From positions 62,001 through 126,000 of the forward strand of contig NW_022985090.1 in assembly GCF_010015585.1 (NCBI RefSeq): a stretch of DNA of 64,000 bases, in the 5' to 3' direction. Made by a program: the position numbers and the translations under genes. The notes under the pieces are model-generated. The model was not told where the DNA came from, ran no database searches, and saw nothing but the letters and a program-made list of their open reading frames with translations. The stretch is from Eremomyces bilateralis CBS 781.70. Lineage: Eukaryota; Ascomycota; Dothideomycetes; Eremomycetales; Eremomycetaceae. Shown here one piece after another: positions 11,905 to 22,424 of the stretch (position 1 is the stretch's first letter; every line of letters starts with the position of its first letter).

Positions 11905-13490
11905 ATGCCGACTGCGTCCTCCCTCTCGAGCGAGTTATCCTCTATACCGCCAGATGAGATGCATTTATCATCATCGCCGTCTGCCTCGTCCACATCCTCA
12001 GATTCGACTCCCCGACCAAAACGTCCTTCCCCAAGACGATCCCCTACCAGATATCGGCAGATTCGGCGTGTTGCAGGGAAAAAACGGCTTCAACCATTTG
12101 ACAAATTACGCGAAACATTGTACCTGTGGCGAAAGCAGCGGTTCACATTTAAAGAATTTCTCCGCGCCTGGTTACTATCGGATGAGCACCATGGTTCCTT
12201 GGGGAGGGCTACAAGGGTTGGATTATTCCGTGAACTCTTAGAAGAGGAGGAAATCCGTGAGGTTCTTGGGCATCACCCCTCAAGCCGCCGTAATTGGCAA
12301 CCTCTCCTCAAAGAACTTGATGGCTTGACCGAATACAAATACTTTGACACTTTCGATCCTGATACCGCCCACGAATGGGATATCGACCTTGAAGATGTCC
12401 GAAAAGTTATCAAGACTAGGGCACCAGAATGGTACAGCTGCTTGGATCTAGTTCTTCGAAACTGTCGCAGTCAAGAACCAGATCAAAGGGAGACTCTTTC
12501 AAAGGGGACGATTGGGCAAATGTACACGATGACTGCAGTAGCATGCCGGAGTCGTAAGCGGAACACATCAAGTGTATACGCTAAGAAGCTGGGATTATAT
12601 ATGATCTCTAGTGGGACAAAGCGGCGGGTTGTGGATACAGTTGCTGGTCTCGGGCTTACTGACACTTACCAAAGTATCAATGAGGATATTTCAGATATGG
12701 CGCTCAAGGCGAAGGCAGGTTGATTATACCTTAGGTTAGATATTTTCTTCCTACTTCGCTATTAGAATCGTCCCCCAATGCTAGCCAAAATGCCAAAGGC
12801 AGTTCTTGTTTATAATAACTTCAACTTCAAAGATACATATTGTGCATGAACAGACGATTGGTTCAACTTATATTGTGCGGAATCTGTCAACATGTCTGAT
12901 GAAGGTTTATCCCAATCAAGTTTCGATCCCACCCAACGTCTCTCCTTTAAAGATATCTGCAAAGCCGATGGTTTAAAGTATGATAAGAAAAAGCAGAGTG
13001 TAAACATTCACTTAGTCTACGAGGCCCTACAACACGTTCATTCTACAAGTATTGACTTGGTTTTCCATTCACAGCCGTCTACTGTCCCTTCTTCTGGTAT
13101 CCGGAGATCAACCGTCTACACGCGGGTGGGAATACAACAAACATTCATCATCTTCGGGCTGCCCCTTTTGATGAGGGAACAATCCAAGGAATCTACGGAG
13201 TTCATGAAGATATTTGGATCCGACAGTTGGGTTTCCAATCCCAACCACCATGCGAAGACTTCACAAACCATCTCTCACTGGTATTTGGAGATCAGAAAGT
13301 AGCCCAACATATCCGTACTCTAAAGGAGGCACAGGAGATGGATATTGGGTCCCTCTGAACTATTTCATGTCTTGAATCTAATCCTAACAATCGCCCGTAT
13401 CCATTTTGATATGAAGCCTCCACTACCGTCGGATACAAAGCCTTTAATACCATCAGATGCAACGCTTCTACCGGATATCATCTACTAGGA
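11905..13490 (+). pseudogene. DUF6589-type protein relic
   Basis: An uninterrupted first part (11905-12723, 272 codons from the first ATG) has a Ser/Pro-rich start and then a helical region ending in LYMISSGTKRRVVDTVAGLGL, which resembles the N-terminal segment of DUF6589 proteins common in fungal accessory DNA. About 70 bp further on, AVLVYNNFNFKDTY matches the family's conserved D/N-x-N-F strand, but a stop follows within a few codons. Later pieces (12892-13302, then HIRTLKEAQEMDIGSL and ELFHVLNLILTIARIHF in other frames) continue the same family order. The whole is therefore a relic with several stops and shifts, although part of the first break could be an intron. Function of the family is unknown; it is often found next to mobile elements. 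No terminal repeats were found. Confidence 0.5.
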
Positions 13491-14526
13491 TCGAAAAGGA
13501 TGTACTCGAGATTCCCCCCTAAATAAATCTGAAAGGAAAATGTCCTAGAATTTCTCAGGTTTCTAGAGGGGGTTTTGGAGGTTTTTTCCCCAAGCGCTTC
13601 GCTTTCGTCCCAAACTCACCCCTGGCTTAGCTAATTAGGTGCCTAAATTACTACATAGGCTATCAATCCCTTGCCAGTGGAGCCCATCTTGCACTTGCTC
13701 ACTCCAGTGACTTCATTGGACCTTTCCTTTGCGGCGCGCTCTTCCATTGACAGGACAATCCAGCCGCCTACATTTCCTAAAGGCAAGGCACAGCATCAAT
13801 AGCGACTCTCTCGGCCGTTTAGTAGTAGTCCGGACTACGGACCCAAAACTAGGCTGCTTCAACCTGTCTCTAGGAAGAGGAAGCCGACTACTCTTCCGTA
13901 TCTCCTTTATGTCGATCTGCTTTCTCTAGCATTTAAATTATAGCGGACGATCTACTGGTGCTAAACGGCTTCGAAGAGTAAGTTGTTGATTGGTTTAGAC
14001 GTGTCAATCAATCACGGAAGCAATAGGTTCTCCTGCAGAGGGAGTGAGATGCATGTATTGTGGAAGCTGTGGGATACACCGCAAGGTAGATATACCCGAG
14101 CTTATGTAAGATAAAGAACAAGGAAAGAAATCTTGTGTGATGACTAAGTAATAACCTCTGATTTCCAACATAAGTCGATAGGCTAGTAGACGTCAAGAAG
14201 CGCGAAAGGAGATAACAACTCGTTTAAACTATGAAGTGTTAATGAGAAAATGGCGAGAGTAAGCTCTATGGACATGGTAATGACTAATGAGCACCTGCGG
14301 ACTAGTTAATAGAATCCTTAAGTTACTAACTACCGATATTGAAAGTATCCTGGAACCCTAGAGTGTTATAGTTCCAGGCCCATGGTCTCCTCCCCTTGAA
14401 GTTATAGTCACTTCTTCTTCAGCTTTGCAATATGTACTCTAACTCTGTCTGGCTTGCTTATATTGACCTCTTTCTTCAGCGCTAACATCAACTCAGTTGT
14501 CCGCCGCCAATTCGATGCAGGCTTAG
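13491..14526. other. Repeat-island spacer
   Basis: No gene recognised. Short frames only. Confidence 0.5.
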
Positions 14527-15622
14527 GTGTCCACCACCAGCGGTTTTGCTGTTCAACCCCGAGCGGCCTACCCATCACCATCCCATAGCGACGGGGCCAG
14601 CAGTGTTCCCGATATCAACAAAGCTCAAAATGTCACCTTTCGTCATCCCGGATACCCTGACGGAGCTAATATCCTGCTCATACTACCCGTGCACGATGGC
14701 CCTGGCGGAGGTATTCACCACGACTTTGCGTGGACCGCTTGTGCTGTTGTTGCGAACTGCGCATGGAGGAGTTTCCTGTCCGAGAGGCGAGATGGGCAAA
14801 GCGTTGATGTGGGAAAAGACAGCCTCTTGAAGGAGAGTGATTACTACTTTCGATTAACAGATGATGAGGGTCAAAGTGCGTAGTAGACGCGAGCATATGC
14901 ATCAGGTGCTGATGGCCATCTGTATGGACATTGAGAAGTATCCTATTGTCGTATCCTTCGCCCATTTCAAGTTCCCGCACCGCAACCTTCCGCCATGCTG
15001 GACCTCCGAAGGTCTTCGAATTCCTATATCGAACTACCAATCACGTCCGACCAGCCTCTCAGATATACTTCTAGTGCGCGATAGATCCTGTCGAGTTACC
15101 GACCACTACGAAGGTACTGAAGACGTGCATCTCATCCCGCTCGTCGAGGAACGTTGGTTCAGATCAAACGAAATGTTGAAATGCACTTCTCGCCCGCTTC
15201 CATCGGTCACTTCGGCTGACGACCCTCGCAACTCTCTACTACTGCGCTCCGATCTACACTCTACCTTCGACGCGAAACGCTAGGTCGTGGTCCCGAAGGC
15301 AGAAACCTGGGTAGTCCACGTGCTAGATCCTAGCCCATCAAGGCAGTTTTTAAGCTTATACCACAACGTGACGTTGCAGCTGCTCGAGGACGTGTCGGTT
15401 GAGTATTTGTTCGCACGATTTGCTTCGACGATCTTGACCCAACTCGCATTTACTGGTTTTGCTGGGCGACGGAATCTAGTTATTGTAGACATGGAAGACC
15501 AGTCGAGTAATATCGAGGAGCTCACGGGCGAACAGTGGGCAGGGCTCTTCCCTCTTCGAACGAGGAGCAGGAGCCAGAGTCCTACAAAGAGAGCGGTAGG
15601 AAGTAGCAGAAGAGGATCTTAA
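14527..15622 (+). pseudogene. Fungal HNH-endonuclease-domain protein, broken
   Basis: Three adjoining segments match the usual order of fungal HNH_2-type proteins. First comes an N-terminal domain (VTFRHPGYPD, ILLILPVHDGPGGGIHH, ACAVVAN) at 14527-14880. Next is the core (LVEERWF, DDPRNSLLLRSDLHSTFDAKR), which contains the Asn and His of the HNH motif, at about 15100-15280. Last is the C-terminal part (WVVHVL, LYHNVTLQLL, SVEYLFARFA, GRRNLVIVD). An in-frame TAG sits at 15281-15283 directly after FDAKR, where an aromatic residue is expected. The first and second segments are in different frames around 14865, and no ATG fits the start. It should have been a metal-dependent nuclease; its cellular target is unknown in fungi. 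Surrounding DNA is transposon-rich. Confidence 0.6.
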
Positions 15623-17600
15623 CGAAGAAGAATAGCCCGAGCCCCGGGGTTGAAGGAGAAAGAGGAGTTTGAAGCTTTCTACTCCCACTTGGTCATCTAG
15701 GGAGGATGCTTTCACGACGGAAGTCGAAGCAGTATAGGGACAAGTACGGAAGAATTGTCTCTCGAAAAGAAGACGACTTTTACAGCAAGAGCCTAGAACG
15801 ACTGGAACACCCGGCGAGAGTGTGGATAAGGAGATCTTGGATACATAGCCGAAATAACGGCCAGTGGAATGAGTACTTTGAGTGAACGTGAGTATCTCCC
15901 GAAGATGGTAGTAGCACATTCAATCCGAAGATCGAACAGTTAACTTCGCACAGTGAATGACAATATGCCCGCTCATCCGTACTAAATGTCCTATAGAGCT
16001 ACGTATGATCAACTGTCGTAATAAGAATGAAAATGAACGGAAGGAAGGAGTAAAAATAAAATCTCCTTCGTGCAGCGGCGAGGACCCTTGTCAACCCCCA
16101 AAAGGAGGCTCGCTCGGGGGCGTAATTAGTTGACCGAAAAGGTCACCCTCGCCGCATAGGACAGAATAGTGGGATTTGTGAAGTCCCGAGTACCCGGAGA
16201 AAGGCTTATACAAACCTAATTAAGCACGTGGACGCACAAATCATCAGTAGCGTATTGGAAGACATTTTCTCCGGAATTACTCCCCAACCTTGCCGATCCT
16301 ACCACCAAGAGATTAAGAGCACTCTCCAAACAAAATCACCGTCCGGGTAAATACCCCCTTGCATCTCAGCACAAGTCATATATTGTGTGGAAACCCTTCA
16401 GGCATTGACCAACAGTGAAAGTGGTCAGTCGGTCCACCATTTCATGTTGCAGGGAGAAGGGTAATATGAGCCCTTTGGTCGTTAAATATCCATCTACGCC
16501 CATAAAAACAAGGTAATTCCTCTCCTGTTATAGCGGCGTTCTGGTAGCAGAAGGCGCCTACGTTTTGAAGGAGTAGAGCGTTATCATTTTGTGTCTAACA
16601 TTCTGCCATAATGCTCACAGTATTGGCCAAGCACGGCTGGAATAAAAGCAAGGAGAAAGTTTGTTATATTGAATTTTAAGTGTTCTTTTAGCTCAATTAT
16701 TTCCATGCCGAAGTTCTTTTACTATCCATACAGTACTTTTGAGATGTGCGGGCTGATCAAATTTGAAGCCCTGGTCAAAATCTGAACACCCTGCGTATCT
16801 ATTTATACAAATTGACTAACACTCAGGAGCTCTCGGTACATATCTTCCTGCCTAAGGAATGAGGAACATCATTTAATAGATCATCTTGCAATTCCTGAAG
16901 CAACGGCCCTATTGGTTGCGAGAGAAACTAGCGTTAGAACCACCGACCGATTCGCGCACCCAGGAAGCGTTCGAGTAACGTAGCAGCCGAAAGAAAGAAT
17001 ATTGGGAGTTATGGTGGCGGTCAATGTTGAGAAATTTACCTGAGAGAAATGGACCTGAGGAGAGGTTTGAGTTAGAGAGATTGATTTGAGGTAAGGTTGG
17101 AGTGCAAGAAGTATAGCGGGGAGGCGGGTGTACGAGAATTCCATAACCGTTTCGCTGCCGATCTCTTACGACTCGAACTTGCTCTCAATAAAGTCCAAGA
17201 TGTCCTCTATAGCTTACGAGGGCTGCGATGAGATTAAGGGAAGGGATCCGCTTAGGGCAAGTCATCTCGAGAAGTAGTGATTAATCAGTCGAATCAGTTG
17301 GATCACTAACTAAAGGTTCCCTACCCTGTTACACATTACGACGGCTACACTACAGCAAAACCAAGCTTATGTCACCTATACTAATTCAATTACGAATTCT
17401 GCAGCGGATAAGGTGATACATTTCATTCAAGGATATCACCAACGAGAAAATGCAGCTCGTTATCCCGTTAAATGTCGAGGCTTGAAGAGGGGGTTGCAAA
17501 CCAAGAGAAAGTTATAACTGAAATAGATCTAAGCGATCACAGGGTAAGAATTGCCATGCTACATCAAGTTCGAATGATCTTATAATAGTATAGTTCCGTC
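15623..17600. other. Repeat-island spacer with a strong nested hairpin
   Basis: No protein gene recognised. A nested inverted repeat at 16044-16155 is listed separately. Several short repeats of unclear nature are present. Confidence 0.5.
16044..16155. other. Nested hairpin (possible structured RNA or cruciform)
   Basis: First a perfect 7-bp stem, GAAGGAG (16044-16050) with CTCCTTC (16063-16069). Then a second, nested structure: GCGGCGAGG (16075-16083) pairs with CCTCGCCGC (16147-16155), GTCAAC (16090-16095) with GTTGAC (16129-16134), and CCCCC with GGGGG inside. The three stems are in register, which is unlikely by chance. No open reading frame covers it. Confidence 0.45.
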
Positions 17601-17834
17601 TGTTATGGTCCCAGGCCTGCGGCCTGTTCCCTTGGTTGTGGCTGAAGAGGTGGCTGGTGGATTATGGTATATCAGAGAAGCAAACAAACATGGTAACACA
17701 GCATTAGGGCAATGGAGAGGAGAGTCGCTATCTCGCGCACAAAGGAGCCGGGAGATTTCTTCTCTCCCTCTCTCTCTTCAGTTTAGATTAATGGAACTTG
17801 GTAATCGCAGACCTTGCGCATCCAGACCGTGTCA
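17601..17834. mobile_element. Solo LTR, copy 1 (LTR retrotransposon fossil)
   Basis: A 234-bp unit that begins TGTTATGG and ends GTGTCA (TG..CA termini) is flanked on both sides by the 5-bp direct repeat CCGTC (17596-17600 and 17835-17839). A second unit, about 95% identical by eye, lies at 22425-22654 with its own different 5-bp repeat. Each copy having its own target duplication shows two independent insertions, each later reduced to a solo LTR, not the two ends of one element. The superfamily (Copia or Gypsy) cannot be told without internal sequence. Moderately young by divergence. Confidence 0.75.
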
Positions 17835-18179
17835 CCGTCGAAGACTAGAAGGAAATGATTTACGCTGCGATTATCCCTTGGTTGTACCTAAGCTGTTGCC
17901 CAATTTAGAAACCGACCATAATTTCTAGCCACTTCTTGCTTTGTTTCTTCGTAATCGGTTCTTCGCAATCGGTTCTTCATCCGAATTTACAGCGGGGATT
18001 TCCTGCTGGAGCATTTACTCGAGCAGGCCAGAGTCGTTCAATGGCCCTCCGATATCATCTGCTTTCCGCTTTCCAATTGCCCTCTTAGTCCGAAATTCGG
18101 ATATTGGTTGAACTCGCTTAGACGATCGTTGATGTTCACGCTATTTTAACCCAACGTTGCACAGACGAGGTGTGTAATG

Positions 18180-19072
18180 CTTCCCATGCATACGCTACAA
18201 GTGATCGCAAAAGGGTTATATTCCATCTTGAATCATTGGCTCGCAATCAGGAACTGGGCATTGACGAACTTGATCGAGGTGGCCCAGAGGTAAATGCTCA
18301 GCCTTGAATTGTGCTGTTAGAGTGTGACATTTCGAATATTACAACGGACGCCCAGTCGGATCGCAGAGGACGCATATAGGGCGTTCGGTGCCTCGATGGC
18401 CAGCAGGAGTATAGTGTTTGCCGTGCTGACGCTGCAAATGAGTAAAACGGAGATACGCCAGCGCCAACGGTCAAACCGTAGTCAGGAACTGGGCATTTAT
18501 GTCCTTTGTCTAGGTGACTATGTCGCAAATGTGTGACCAGAAAGTGTCTCATGAGAGACAAATGTTGTGAGAAAGATACAACTCTACCAGTCGGATCGCA
18601 AAGGACGCAAATAGACCGAGGACATGGATCTGGAGCGTTTCGGTCATGCCCCTTGCTTTTCTTCAAAAGGCGGGAATAGCTAGCCAGTAACTCAATAAAT
18701 GGAGCCTGACCTTCTTCATTAACGGGTGCTGCATCAACGAAGATGTCGCTGTTCGAAATCGGCGACTCGATAATAGTGATATGGCCACCTATCGCCCCGT
18801 GTATGTTGCACATTGCCAAAGTATTTCTCCCGCTTCTCTCGAATAACGAAGTCGGATAACCGGTCCAGTAAGTGGCGCTGTACCTTCTTATTGTCCTGGA
18901 GATCTTTGATATCTCGTCTCTCAAGAAGCTTTTTAAACTGTTCTTCATTCATGTGGCATGGGGCAATAGACGTAGAGAAAGAACTTTTGATGCTTGGAGC
19001 GTTGTGGGGAACTTCCATTGCTGCGTGTTTTTGCTTTTGGGACTTTTGGCCATATCTTTTTGACTGGAACAA
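18180..19072 (-). pseudogene. DUF3435/FluG-type zinc-finger C-terminus relic (tyrosine-recombinase-like gene family)
   Basis: The minus strand first encodes a basic helical segment (RHLLDRLSDFVIREKREKYF) like the region following the recombinase core in fungal DUF3435 proteins. Then come two tandem finger units of the same type: CVLCDPTGRVVSF..LMRHF..H..HLDKGHKCPVPDY, and about 235 bp further CVLCDPTGR..FKAEHL..HLDQVRQCPVPDC. The second unit lies in another frame and contains a stop. DUF3435 proteins include the captains of Starship transposons, which are tyrosine recombinases. Only the C-terminal part is here and no recombinase core (R..HxxR..Y) was found, so it is a fragment. The duplicated fingers explain the repeated CAGTCGGATCGCA blocks at 18353 and 18588. 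An origin from another C2H2 family is possible. Confidence 0.45.
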
Positions 19073-19153
19073 TAAAGAGGAAGGAGATTGAAAGCACCGA
19101 TCCGGACTTGATCGTCTGACTCCGGACTGGCAAAAAGAGAAGTGTAGTGCACC

Positions 19154-21985
19154 TAGGGATGTGTAAAGTGCGAAAAGTAAGGACCTTACCGTAAACTAGC
19201 CCTAGATTTCTGGAAAGGTTATTTTTTACCTTACATGACGGTATTATGCGCTAGCTTAATATGGTTAGTGTATTTTTTGTATCAATAGCACGCTAGTCGT
19301 ATATAGTTAGTAACAACGATTCTACCAAGGCCCCAAACTCCAAACCACCGTCATTTCTATCTACGATATCTTCACAAAACGACGTTTAATCTTAATATAC
19401 AATACATTTCTATAATGCCCTGATCAAAGGCTACAAAGCAATATTTATATCACATGAAAAAGTCTATGTTCTACTCACTTCAAACTGTCGCGTCTTCTTG
19501 TCAACTGTCGAGCCGAAAGATGATGCACGTTGCCTTGGGCAACGAGCTGGAATATTTGATGCATTTTCTGCCGCCGCCCATAGCCGTACGAAACCTAACT
19601 TATTATTATTATTATTTACATGAGCAGATTGCTCTCGATGAGCTGTATAATTTGATATGGATAAGACAATATCTAGACTAGGTTTTCGTTGGTTACGGGT
19701 ATGCCATTGCGTTGAGCATGAAAGTGCTCAACTTCTTGAATAAGTTTGTGGCCACTTTATTCATCAACTACAGAACTCAAAATAATTTCACCAAACATCG
19801 ATCAATTCGTACTTTTTTTACATCAAATTATTCGTCTTGATAAGCTCTACTACTCCATCTATTCAAATGCCCCCTAAAGATCGTCTTGTCTGGAAATATT
19901 TCGAGGAGCGCCCTGAGCTTGGCATACCGAAGCAAAAGTATTGTACACTTTGCAATAGATACAGCTGTCAATCGAACACCACCAGAGAACGCACACATCT
20001 CGTTACTATTTGCAAGGAAAATATGGAGGCAAAGGAATCAGAGAACAGAGGAAAGGATGAGATACAGAGAAAGAGGCCTCTTTCTCCAAATGAAGATGCT
20101 TCGCCTATTGTCAAAATACCCAGGCAAACGACGCTGACAGCAAACGGTATTACCTACCGTACGCAGGGCGAGAGACTGCAGGAGAGAATCGAGGCTCTTC
20201 TAACGCGGTTCATCGTGATGTCTGGATCTCCATTTTCACTTGTTGAAAACAGCGATTTCCAGAGTTTTATCAAGATACTCGATCCTGCCTTCAAACTCCC
20301 TAATCGCGAACGCCTCAGTGGTGAGCTCCTCGCCGACCTATATCACAAAACATCGCTTCAAGTCCAACACGTTATCGACCATCGACGCGACCATTTCAGC
20401 CTCAATTTCTGTCTGGACGAGTCGAATAACCAACAGAACGATCGCGTCTTGAACTTCTCCGTTGTCCATCCCGACTTTGGATCGCTTACACTCCATACAA
20501 GACCTGTCGATGCGCAAGCCTCCTTGACTGGGGAATTCTATTACGAATACTTCCGCTCGGTGGTAAAACCGGTGGTGAAAGGAGATTACAAGCGGATCAA
20601 CAGTATCTCGACGGATACCTGCAAGACAATGAGGAAGTTCTGGAAACTCTGTCAAAATGATGAAGAGCTATCGCATATCATCTGTGTACCTTGTCAATCT
20701 CACAGTTTAAACCTCCTCATTGGCGATATCATCAAGATGGACCATTTCCGCGATCATTTCACCACTTTCAAGAATCTCGTCCGCGACCTCTCGTCCTCAA
20801 ACAAAACCATCGGTGAGATTAAAAAGATACAGCAAGAGAACGGACGGAAATATATCGCTTTTGCTTCAGCGGTAGAGACGCGATGGGGAAGTCATATCGC
20901 GATGCTGAAATCGCTGCAGGCGAACAGAGATCCTATACAAGAATTCTTTTTCTCGCGATTACCTCTGCTTACCGGTGATGCGATTAAGAAGCTGAAACCG
21001 TACCGCGATGAGATTCTGGCCCCTGGTCTGTGGAATGAGCTTGATCGGACTCTCCACGTCCTTGATCCTATCACCAAGGCTCTGAAAAAGACGGAATCAT
21101 CTCGATTAGACATTGGGCGTGTCGTAAAGCTCTGGAACGACCTTAGGAAAGAGGTTGAGTCTGCAGGAATCCGGTTTGGTATGGATGCCTTCGCAGCGAA
21201 GCTCCTCGCGGTGTTTGATAAGCGATATCAAGACCAGCTGGATGTCTCATTTCACCACCTCGCGTTTTATATCCATCCAGAGTTTAGGAAAGAGCCTCTC
21301 CAAGCTGATTCGCTCGATCACATCAAAAGCACGATCCAGGATCTATTTTTTCCAGAGGAGGAAGATGTCCAGGCCTGCCTTGATGAGATTATGCTATTCA
21401 AGTCTTCATCGGGCATCTTTGCATCAAATAAGGACCTAGCGAAGCGAGTTGGTGATCCTGAGGGATACTGGAGGTTTGCGGAGGCTCTCCTTCATAGCAG
21501 TCGTATCGCTTCTATCGCTGCCCGCATCTTTTCAGCTCCAACGAGCTCAGTTCCATCTGAACGAGCGTTTTCTATTCAGAATCTCACGATGAGTGCGAAG
21601 CGCTCACGATTGGATCCAGAGAGATGTAATAAAATGATGTACATCTATATGAATAGGCGATCGATGGACGCGATGAAGCAGGAGCGAAAAGAACGCGGTG
21701 TATCGCAGATTGAGATGGAGGATCTCCTCCTCCAAATTGAGGAGGAAATCGGGCTGCGATATCACGCATTTGACGATGTCTAAATAGCTTCATAACTTCC
21801 TACTTCAGCGTGTTTTGAGTCTGAGATCTCCATCACTTATGGTTGTCTGTGAACATCATCAACCCGAGGTCGTATTACAAATTTGTATGGTAATGTGGGC
21901 CGGTAAAGTAAAAAATCTATAATACCGCCAAGACCCGTAATTACGGGCAATCTATCTTTCATACATCTTACATTACACACCCCTA
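19154..21985 (+). mobile_element. Complete hAT-superfamily DNA transposon
   Basis: The element is 2832 bp. Its termini are imperfect inverted repeats, TAGGGATGTGTAA on the left and TTACACACCCCTA on the right. It is flanked by a perfect 8-bp target site duplication, AGTGCACC (19146-19153 and 21986-21993), the hallmark length for hAT. It carries one uninterrupted transposase gene on the plus strand. The perfect duplication and open frame suggest a recent insertion, and the element looks structurally autonomous. It sits inside copy C of the SINE-like repeat. Confidence 0.92.
19867..21783 (+). CDS. hAT transposase with BED zinc finger
   Basis: Single exon, 638 residues from the first ATG. Residues 1-50 form a BED-type zinc finger (VWKYFEE, YCTLCN, then a His/Cys pair in RTHLVTIC). 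The catalytic core shows the usual hAT acidic positions in FCLDES and ISTDTC. It also has the CxxH-like CQSHSLNLLI segment, the RW motif in ETRWGSHIAML and the Glu in SSVPSERAFS. The C-terminal dimerisation domain (SIAARIFSAPTSSVPSERAFSI, then NKMMYIYMN) is complete. The enzyme would cut and paste the surrounding element using the terminal repeats. No stop or frame change is seen, which stands out because nearly every other accessory gene in this window is damaged. Confidence 0.93.
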   Translation: MPPKDRLVWKYFEERPELGIPKQKYCTLCNRYSCQSNTTRERTHLVTICKENMEAKESENRGKDEIQRKRPLSPNEDASPIVKIPRQTTLTANGITYRTQGERLQERIEALLTRFIVMSGSPFSLVENSDFQSFIKILDPAFKLPNRERLSGELLADLYHKTSLQVQHVIDHRRDHFSLNFCLDESNNQQNDRVLNFSVVHPDFGSLTLHTRPVDAQASLTGEFYYEYFRSVVKPVVKGDYKRINSISTDTCKTMRKFWKLCQNDEELSHIICVPCQSHSLNLLIGDIIKMDHFRDHFTTFKNLVRDLSSSNKTIGEIKKIQQENGRKYIAFASAVETRWGSHIAMLKSLQANRDPIQEFFFSRLPLLTGDAIKKLKPYRDEILAPGLWNELDRTLHVLDPITKALKKTESSRLDIGRVVKLWNDLRKEVESAGIRFGMDAFAAKLLAVFDKRYQDQLDVSFHHLAFYIHPEFRKEPLQADSLDHIKSTIQDLFFPEEEDVQACLDEIMLFKSSSGIFASNKDLAKRVGDPEGYWRFAEALLHSSRIASIAARIFSAPTSSVPSERAFSIQNLTMSAKRSRLDPERCNKMMYIYMNRRSMDAMKQERKERGVSQIEMEDLLLQIEEEIGLRYHAFDDV

Positions 21986-22111
21986 AGTGCACCCAATGGG
22001 CAGCCCACAATCTTTGCTTCAAGGCAACGCTGATTTAGTAGCTACTTCTCCGACATTAATTGCAAGTTTCAAAAATATATAATACTCCAAAGTTCGGAAA
22101 TGCAATTAAAA

Positions 22112-22270
22112 ATTGACAATAACGACCCTACCGCGACTCGATCCGACCCCGACTCGATCGTGGGGCGTTTCACTAACAAAAAGAGAAGAGGCCCGCCCAA
22201 TGGACGATCCGTTCAGCTGTTGAGCTACTTCTCTGAACACAAATCGAAATTTCAAGAACATATACTCCGT
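22112..22270 (-). repeat. SINE-like tRNA-related repeat, copy D
   Basis: About 24 bp from copy C, same orientation (tandem pair). It has the best internal promoter of the four: TAGCTCAACAG matches the Pol III A box, and CACGATCGAGTCGGGG plus GGATCGAGTCG resemble B boxes about 85 bp further on. It keeps the leader (GTATATGTTCTTGAAATTTC), CCATTGGGCGGGC, TTCTCTTTTTG and a TTATTGTC end. Confidence 0.6.
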
Positions 22271-22424
22271 AACACCAGTCATTAAACTGGTTGCCTAGCC
22301 CATGTAACTTCATTCTTCCTTCAGTGGACTGTGGAATAAATCTACTGCGGAGACTAGGAAGGCGATAGATGGTATTGCCGCCGCATGCTTGACTCTTACT
22401 ATGAATCATTCTATTTCTGGGTTT

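Larger units (their letters stand above)
19064..22088 (-). repeat. SINE-like tRNA-related repeat, copy C, split by the hAT element
   Basis: The two parts of this copy flank the hAT element. The right part (21986-22088, minus strand) has TATTATATATTTTTGAAAC, CGGAGAAGTAGCT and CCCATTGGGTGCACT. The left part (19064-19153) resumes with CTTCTCTTTTTGCCAG, CAGACGATCAAGTCCGGAT and a TTTATTGTTCC tail. Removing the element and one copy of its 8-bp target duplication gives a unit of about 190 bp, collinear with copy A. Confidence 0.65.

Noticed and set aside
18270-18345. Good A-box match (TGGCCCAGAGG) with a weak B box, tRNA-like
   Set aside because: It lies inside the second zinc-finger unit of the DUF3435-like relic on the other strand, and the B box is poor.
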